Shown here one piece after another: positions 60,216 through 64,000 of a DNA stretch of 64,000 bases. The DNA is taken from NCBI RefSeq assembly GCF_003319105.1, contig NZ_QOHH01000002.1, forward strand, positions 186,001 through 250,000, read 5' to 3'. The stretch's first letter is position 1; each line of letters opens with the position of its first letter. Below the pieces are notes generated by a model, which saw nothing but the letters and a program-made list of their open reading frames with translations, did no database searches and had not been told where the DNA came from. This stretch comes from Blastococcus sp. TF02-09. Its GTDB lineage: Bacteria > Actinomycetota > Actinomycetes > Mycobacteriales > Geodermatophilaceae. The position numbers and the translations under genes were made by a program.

Positions 60216-60437
60216 TTACTTGTAGCGGTAGACGATGCGACCGCGGGTCAGGTCGTAGGGCGAGAGCTCCACGACCACGCGGTCCTCGGGCAGGATGCGG
60301 ATGTAGTGCTGACGCATCTTGCCGCTGATGTGGGCGAGCACCCGGTGCCCGTTCTGCAGTTCGACCCGGAACATCGCATTGGGCAGCGGCTCGACGACGC
60401 GACCCTCGACCTCGATGGCCCCGTCCTTCTTCGCCAT
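60216..60437 (-). CDS. infA: Translation initiation factor IF-1
   Basis: The 73-residue S1-fold protein reads [20 protein letters not shown] at its start and ends [11 protein letters not shown]. It binds the ribosomal A site during initiation. AAGGAG lies 12 nt before the ATG. A good promoter lies about 175 bp upstream. Confidence 0.98.
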   Translation of the reverse strand: MAKKDGAIEVEGRVVEPLPNAMFRVELQNGHRVLAHISGKMRQHYIRILPEDRVVVELSPYDLTRGRIVYRYK

Positions 60438-60612
60438 GCCCTACACGCGCTCCTTGACTCGGTGGTACTCGTACCTCGCTCCGGCGCCCACGGGTGGACC
60501 CGGGACGACGAGCGCGGTGATTGCAGAACAGGTGGTGCAGGCGCTGTCGCAGAGGGCGTTCCCCGTCACGCGGCCACAGCACGACGAAAGAACGGCGCTA
60601 GCGCCACAGGGA

Positions 60613-60641
60613 ATCGTACCTGACGGCACACCAGTCACCAA
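60613..60641 (-). promoter_or_regulatory. Promoter of the infA-rpmJ-rpsM operon: TTGGTG-17-TACGAT
   Basis: On the minus strand -35 TTGGTG (60636-60641) and -10 TACGAT (60613-60618) are 17 nt apart. It lies in the 244-bp gap between map and infA and gives a leader of about 170 nt. It is the best-looking vegetative promoter in the ribosomal region. Confidence 0.65.
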
Positions 60642-60681
60642 CCGGCCCCCGTGAGGGCTGGGACACCCCGGGGAGCGGTCT

Positions 60682-61485
60682 TCAGGTACGGGGCGTGATG
60701 CCGAACGGCGCGAGCCCCGCGATCCCGCCGTCCTCGGCCGTGAGGACCCACGGGCCCTCCGGGGTGATGGCGACGGTGTGCTCGAAGTGGGCTGCGCGCG
60801 ACCCGTCCTTGGTGACGACGGTCCAGCCGTCGTCCAGCTCGACGGTCGCCGGGTCCCCCACGGTCACCATGGGCTCGATCGCGAGCGCGAGCCCGGGCAC
60901 CAGCTTGGGCCCGCGGCCGGGACGCCCGTAGTTGAGGATGTGCGGGTCCTGGTGCATCTCGGTGCCGATGCCGTGCCCGCCGTAGTTGTCGACGATCCCG
61001 TAGGGGTGCTCGTGGGCCCGGATCGACTCCTCGACGGCGGCGCTGATGTCGGTGAGCCGTCCGCCGGCGATCGCACGAGCCAGGCCGGCCCACATCGACC
61101 GTTCGGTGACCTCCAGCAGGGCGGCGTCCTCCGGGGAGGGCTCCCCCACCGTCACGGTCACCGCGGAGTCGCTGTGCCAGCCCTGCAGGACCGCCCCGCA
61201 GTCGATGGAGATGTTGTCCCCCGCGGCGAGCGTCCGCTCCGGGTCCGGGATGCCGTGGACCACCTCGTCGTTGATCGACGCGCAGATGGTCCCGGTGAAC
61301 CCGTGGTAGCCCAGGAAGTTCGACACCGCTCCGTGCGACCGGATGTGGTCGGCCGCGATCGCGTCCAGCTCACCGGTCGTGACCCCGGGACGCACGGCGG
61401 CCTTCACCGCGGCCAGCGCTCCGGCCGTCACGAGCCCGGAGGCGCGCATGAGCTCGAGCTCCTGCGCCGTCTTGATCTGGATCAT
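60682..61485 (-). CDS. map: Methionine aminopeptidase, type I
   Basis: The 267-residue metalloprotease has the metal ligands in ISIDCGAVLQGWHSDSAVTV, GGHGIGTEMHQDP, AIEPMVTVG and HFEHTVAITPEG. It removes N-terminal methionine. The ATG at 61485 (MIQIKTAQELELMR) has GGAG upstream and matches the family N-terminus; an upstream GTG at 61551 is less likely. It is in the conserved secY-adk-map cluster. Confidence 0.96.
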   Translation of the reverse strand: MIQIKTAQELELMRASGLVTAGALAAVKAAVRPGVTTGELDAIAADHIRSHGAVSNFLGYHGFTGTICASINDEVVHGIPDPERTLAAGDNISIDCGAVLQGWHSDSAVTVTVGEPSPEDAALLEVTERSMWAGLARAIAGGRLTDISAAVEESIRAHEHPYGIVDNYGGHGIGTEMHQDPHILNYGRPGRGPKLVPGLALAIEPMVTVGDPATVELDDGWTVVTKDGSRAAHFEHTVAITPEGPWVLTAEDGGIAGLAPFGITPRT

Positions 61486-61563
61486 CCGTCCACTCCACTT
61501 CGCCAGCAGCGGCACCCGCGCCAGCAGCGCCGAGCGACGGTCGCCGTGCACTGCCGGCCTCGC

Positions 61564-62184
61564 TCAGGCGTCGGCCGGGGCCGCGCTGGTGTCGGGGTCC
61601 TCGGGGTCGACGCCCAGTGCGTGCAGCGCCCGGGCCGTGACCTCCTCCACGGAGCCGATCGCGTCGATCTGCGACAGCAGCCCCACCCGCTCGTAGAACC
61701 CGGACAGCGGTGCGGTCTGTTCCCGGTAGACCTCCAGGCGGTGCCGGACGGTCTCGGGCTTGTCGTCGTCGCGCTGGACCATCTGCCCGTCGACGAGCAT
61801 GCGCCGACCGGACAGCCGGCGGACGAGCTCCTCCTCCTCGACGACCAGCTCCAGCACCCGGTCCAGCCCGTGGCCGAGGTCGGCGAGGGACTCGGCCAGC
61901 TGCTCGGCCTGCGCGATGGTGCGCGGGAAGCCGTCGAGCAGGAACCCGGCCTTGGCGTCGGGCTCGGCGAGACGGTCCTTGACCATGGCGACGGTGACCT
62001 CGTCGGGGACCAGGTCACCGGCGTCCATGAACACCTTGGCCTTGAGCCCGAGCTCGGTCTGCCCGCTGACGTTCGCCCGGAAGATGTCTCCCGTGGAGAT
62101 CGCCGGGACGGCGAGGCGGCCGGCGATGAACTGCGCCTGGGTGCCCTTGCCCGCTCCGGGGGGCCCCAGCAGGACGACGCGCAC
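61564..62184 (-). CDS. adk: Adenylate kinase, short-LID form
   Basis: The 206-residue kinase has the P-loop [40 protein letters not shown] and [17 protein letters not shown]. The LID region is short ([16 protein letters not shown]), as in mycobacterial Adk, without the zinc-finger insertion. It converts AMP and ATP to two ADP. The GTG shares one base with the secY stop (TAGTG). Confidence 0.96.
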   Translation of the reverse strand: MRVVLLGPPGAGKGTQAQFIAGRLAVPAISTGDIFRANVSGQTELGLKAKVFMDAGDLVPDEVTVAMVKDRLAEPDAKAGFLLDGFPRTIAQAEQLAESLADLGHGLDRVLELVVEEEELVRRLSGRRMLVDGQMVQRDDDKPETVRHRLEVYREQTAPLSGFYERVGLLSQIDAIGSVEEVTARALHALGVDPEDPDTSAAPADA

Positions 62185-63494
62185 TACTTCAGGAACCCTT
62201 CGTAGTTGCGCTGGTTCAACTGCGTCTCGATCTGCTTCACCGTCTCCAACCCCACTCCGACCATGATCAGCACGGCGGTCCCGCCGAACGGGAAGTTCTG
62301 GTTCTGCCCCTCCTGCGTCACCGCGAGGAAGAAGTTCGGCAGCACGGCCACGATGCCGAGGTAGAGCGCGCCCGGCAGCGTGATGCGGGACAGCACGTAC
62401 TGCAGGTATTCCGCCGTCGGGCGGCCCGGCCGGATCCCGGGGATGAAGCCGCCGTAGCGCTTCATGTCGTCGGCCCGCTCCTCGGGGTTGAACGTGATCG
62501 ACACGTAGAAGTACGTGAAGAAGACGATCAGCGCGAAGTAGAGCGCGACGTGCACCGGGCTGCTCTGGTCGATGATGTAGTTCTCGAAGAACTGGCGGAC
62601 CGAGCCCGTGTCGTCGCCCTGGAGCTGGCTGATGAGCTGCGGCAGGTACAGCAGCGACGAGGCGAAGATGACCGGGATGACGCCGGCCTGGTTGACCTTC
62701 AGCGGCAGGTACGTGGACGTCCCGCCGTACATCCGCCGGCCCACCATCCGTTTGGCGTACTGGACGGGGATGCGCCGCTGGGCCTGTTCGACGTACACGA
62801 CCGCGCCGATGATGAGGACCGCGAAGGCGCACACCACGGAGAACACGAGGACGCCGCGGTTCTGCAGGATCGAGCCGCCCTCGGCGGGGATGCGGGCGGC
62901 GATCGAGGTGAAGATCAGCACGGACATACCGTTGCCGATCCCCCGCTCGGTCAGCAGCTCGCCCAGCCACATGATCAGCGCGGTGCCGGCCGTGAGCGCG
63001 ACCACCAGCACGATCGTCGTCCACACGGAATCCGAGGGGATGATCGGCTCGGAGCAGCCCGGGAACAGCTGGCCGCTGCGGGCCAGGGCGATGATGCCGG
63101 TGCTCTGAAGGACCGCCAGGGCGATCGTGAGGTAGCGGGTGTACTGCGTCAGCTTGGCCTGACCGGACTGGCCTTCCTTCTTCAACTGCTCGAAGCGCGG
63201 GATGACCACGACCAGCAGCTGCACGATGATGCTCGCGGTGATGTACGGCATGATGCCGAGCGCGAACACCGACAGGCGCAGCAGCGCGCCCCCGGAGAAG
63301 AGGTTGACCAGCGAGTAGATGTCGCGCTGGGAGCCGGCCTCGGCCAGCTCGAGGCAGTTGTTGATCGCCTCGACCGAGACCCCTGGCCCGGGCACCTGGG
63401 CGCCCAGCCGGTACACGGCGATGATCGCCAGGGAGAACAGCAGCTTGCGCCGGAGATCTGGCGTCCGGAACGCCGCGGCGAACGCCTGCAGCAC
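62184..63494 (-). CDS. secY: Preprotein translocase subunit SecY
   Basis: The 436-residue protein has about ten membrane helices, the N-terminal [31 protein letters not shown] and the cytoplasmic loop [19 protein letters not shown] that contacts SecA or the ribosome. It forms the protein-conducting channel. The GTG has GGGGAGGG upstream. A terminator-like hairpin separates it from rplO. Confidence 0.98.
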   Translation of the reverse strand: MLQAFAAAFRTPDLRRKLLFSLAIIAVYRLGAQVPGPGVSVEAINNCLELAEAGSQRDIYSLVNLFSGGALLRLSVFALGIMPYITASIIVQLLVVVIPRFEQLKKEGQSGQAKLTQYTRYLTIALAVLQSTGIIALARSGQLFPGCSEPIIPSDSVWTTIVLVVALTAGTALIMWLGELLTERGIGNGMSVLIFTSIAARIPAEGGSILQNRGVLVFSVVCAFAVLIIGAVVYVEQAQRRIPVQYAKRMVGRRMYGGTSTYLPLKVNQAGVIPVIFASSLLYLPQLISQLQGDDTGSVRQFFENYIIDQSSPVHVALYFALIVFFTYFYVSITFNPEERADDMKRYGGFIPGIRPGRPTAEYLQYVLSRITLPGALYLGIVAVLPNFFLAVTQEGQNQNFPFGGTAVLIMVGVGLETVKQIETQLNQRNYEGFLK

Positions 63495-63528
63495 GAGCCC
63501 TCCCCTTGTCGGTCGACCGAGATTAGCA

Positions 63529-63561
63529 ACGGGCCCGTCCCGCGATGCGGGACGGGCCCGT
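63529..63561 (-). terminator. Strong hairpin between rplO and secY
   Basis: A perfect 15-bp stem (63529-63543 with 63547-63561, loop GAT) lies about 62 bp after rplO and 35 bp before secY. A second, smaller stem (GGCCCC/GGGGCC, 63565-63581) lies on its rplO side. It is placed to end or attenuate the spc-type operon, so secY-adk-map may have its own promoter. Confidence 0.7.
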
Positions 63562-63622
63562 GATGGCCCCCTGCAGGGGCCCGCCGCGAGCGTGCGAGCG
63601 GCGGGGGCAGGGAGGTCCGCTG

Positions 63623-64000
63623 TCAGAGAACGGTGGTGCTGCCCCCGGCCGCGCCGATCTTCTCGGCCGCGGACGAGGAGAAGGCGTGCGCCGAGACGTC
63701 GACCTTGATACCGCCGAGCTCACCGGTGCCCAGCACCTTCACCGGCTGGTTGCGGCGGACCGCTCCGGCGTCGGCGAGGGTGTCGGGGTCGACCGTCCCG
63801 CCCTGCGGGAAGAGCGCGGCGATCCGGTCGAGGTTGACGACCTGGAACACGACCTTGTTCGGGGACGTGAAGCCCGAGAGCTTGGGCAGCCGCATGTGCA
63901 GCGGGGTCTGCCCACCCTCGAACCGGGCGTGCGTGTTGCCACGCGCGCCGGTGCCCTTGGTGCCGCGACCGGCGGTCTTGCCCTTGGAGCCCTCACCGCG
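63623..64000 (-). CDS. rplO: Ribosomal protein uL15, 5' end outside the window
   Basis: The frame runs off the window edge; 125 residues are visible. They begin [20 protein letters not shown], include [16 protein letters not shown] and end [12 protein letters not shown], all as in L15. It is the upstream neighbour of secY in the spc operon. Confidence 0.95.
   Translation of the reverse strand, partial: RGEGSKGKTAGRGTKGTGARGNTHARFEGGQTPLHMRLPKLSGFTSPNKVVFQVVNLDRIAALFPQGGTVDPDTLADAGAVRRNQPVKVLGTGELGGIKVDVSAHAFSSSAAEKIGAAGGSTTVL

Overview
This is a GC-rich chromosomal segment of an actinomycete. The evidence is a whiD/whiB3-type WhiB regulator beside a BldM-type regulator, a GroEL with a histidine-rich tail, a guaB-guaB3-guaA run, many GTG starts and many 4-base ATGA/GTGA gene overlaps. 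The gene order guaB, DUF5319, bldM/whiD, groEL-groES, tsaD-rimI-tsaB-tsaE, alr, glmS, glmM, rpsI-rplM, rplQ-rpoA-rpsD-rpsK-rpsM-rpmJ-infA, map-adk-secY matches the order known from Mycobacterium and Streptomyces. The family Geodermatophilaceae (Blastococcus/Geodermatophilus/Modestobacter type) is my best guess, but it is an inference. I see no tRNA, rRNA, CRISPR, insertion sequence or prophage.

Region 1 (0-15.7 kb) is a cell-wall glycopolymer locus that looks like a wall teichoic acid (WTA) system. A plus-strand operon holds a bifunctional CDP-ribitol synthase (cytidylyltransferase plus SDR), a GT2 glycosyltransferase, a polyol-phosphate transferase of the TagF/TarL family and a CDP-alcohol phosphatidyltransferase with an altered active site. 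A six-gene minus-strand operon holds a GT2 enzyme, a TagG/TagH-type ABC exporter, a membrane-anchored TagF-like protein, a TarS-like glycosyltransferase and a polytopic membrane protein. Two tandem GDP-mannose 4,6-dehydratase paralogues and a PIG-L deacetylase follow. Together they could make, decorate and export a (ribitol/glycerol)-phosphate polymer.

Region 2 (15.7-22.7 kb) holds a TfoX-like protein, an O-acyltransferase, an envelope-stress type two-component pair next to a divergent PspC/LiaF-like membrane protein, a META lipoprotein, a dienelactone-hydrolase-like protein and a WYL regulator. Region 3 (22.7-36.4 kb) holds guanine nucleotide synthesis (guaA, guaB3, guaB), a secreted SLH protein, bldM and whiD flanking a palindrome-rich intergenic region, groEL and groES under a CIRCE operator, a methyltransferase and small kinases.

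Region 4 (36.4-46 kb) holds the tRNA t6A genes (tsaD, rimI, tsaB, and tsaE displaced by three inserted genes), a family 4 uracil-DNA glycosylase, alr, nnr and acpS. Region 5 (46-50.3 kb) holds amino-sugar synthesis (glmS, glmM) and rpsI-rplM. Region 6 (50.4-55.3 kb) holds a carbonic anhydrase and a molybdenum cofactor block (glp/moeA, moaC, mog, fdhD, mobA). Region 7 (55.3-64 kb) holds truA and the alpha/spc-type ribosomal operons with rpoA, infA, map, adk, secY and the 3' part of rplO.

The points most worth a second look are: the WTA locus itself, with a D-to-H change in the CDP-alcohol transferase and a membrane-fused TagF; an 82-bp composite palindromic element present twice, each copy just downstream of a housekeeping gene; a cluster of inverted repeats between bldM and whiD; a BldM-like regulator without a phosphorylatable aspartate; a predicted CTG start for truA; and a recurring -10 hexamer 6-9 nt before start codons that suggests widespread leaderless transcription.
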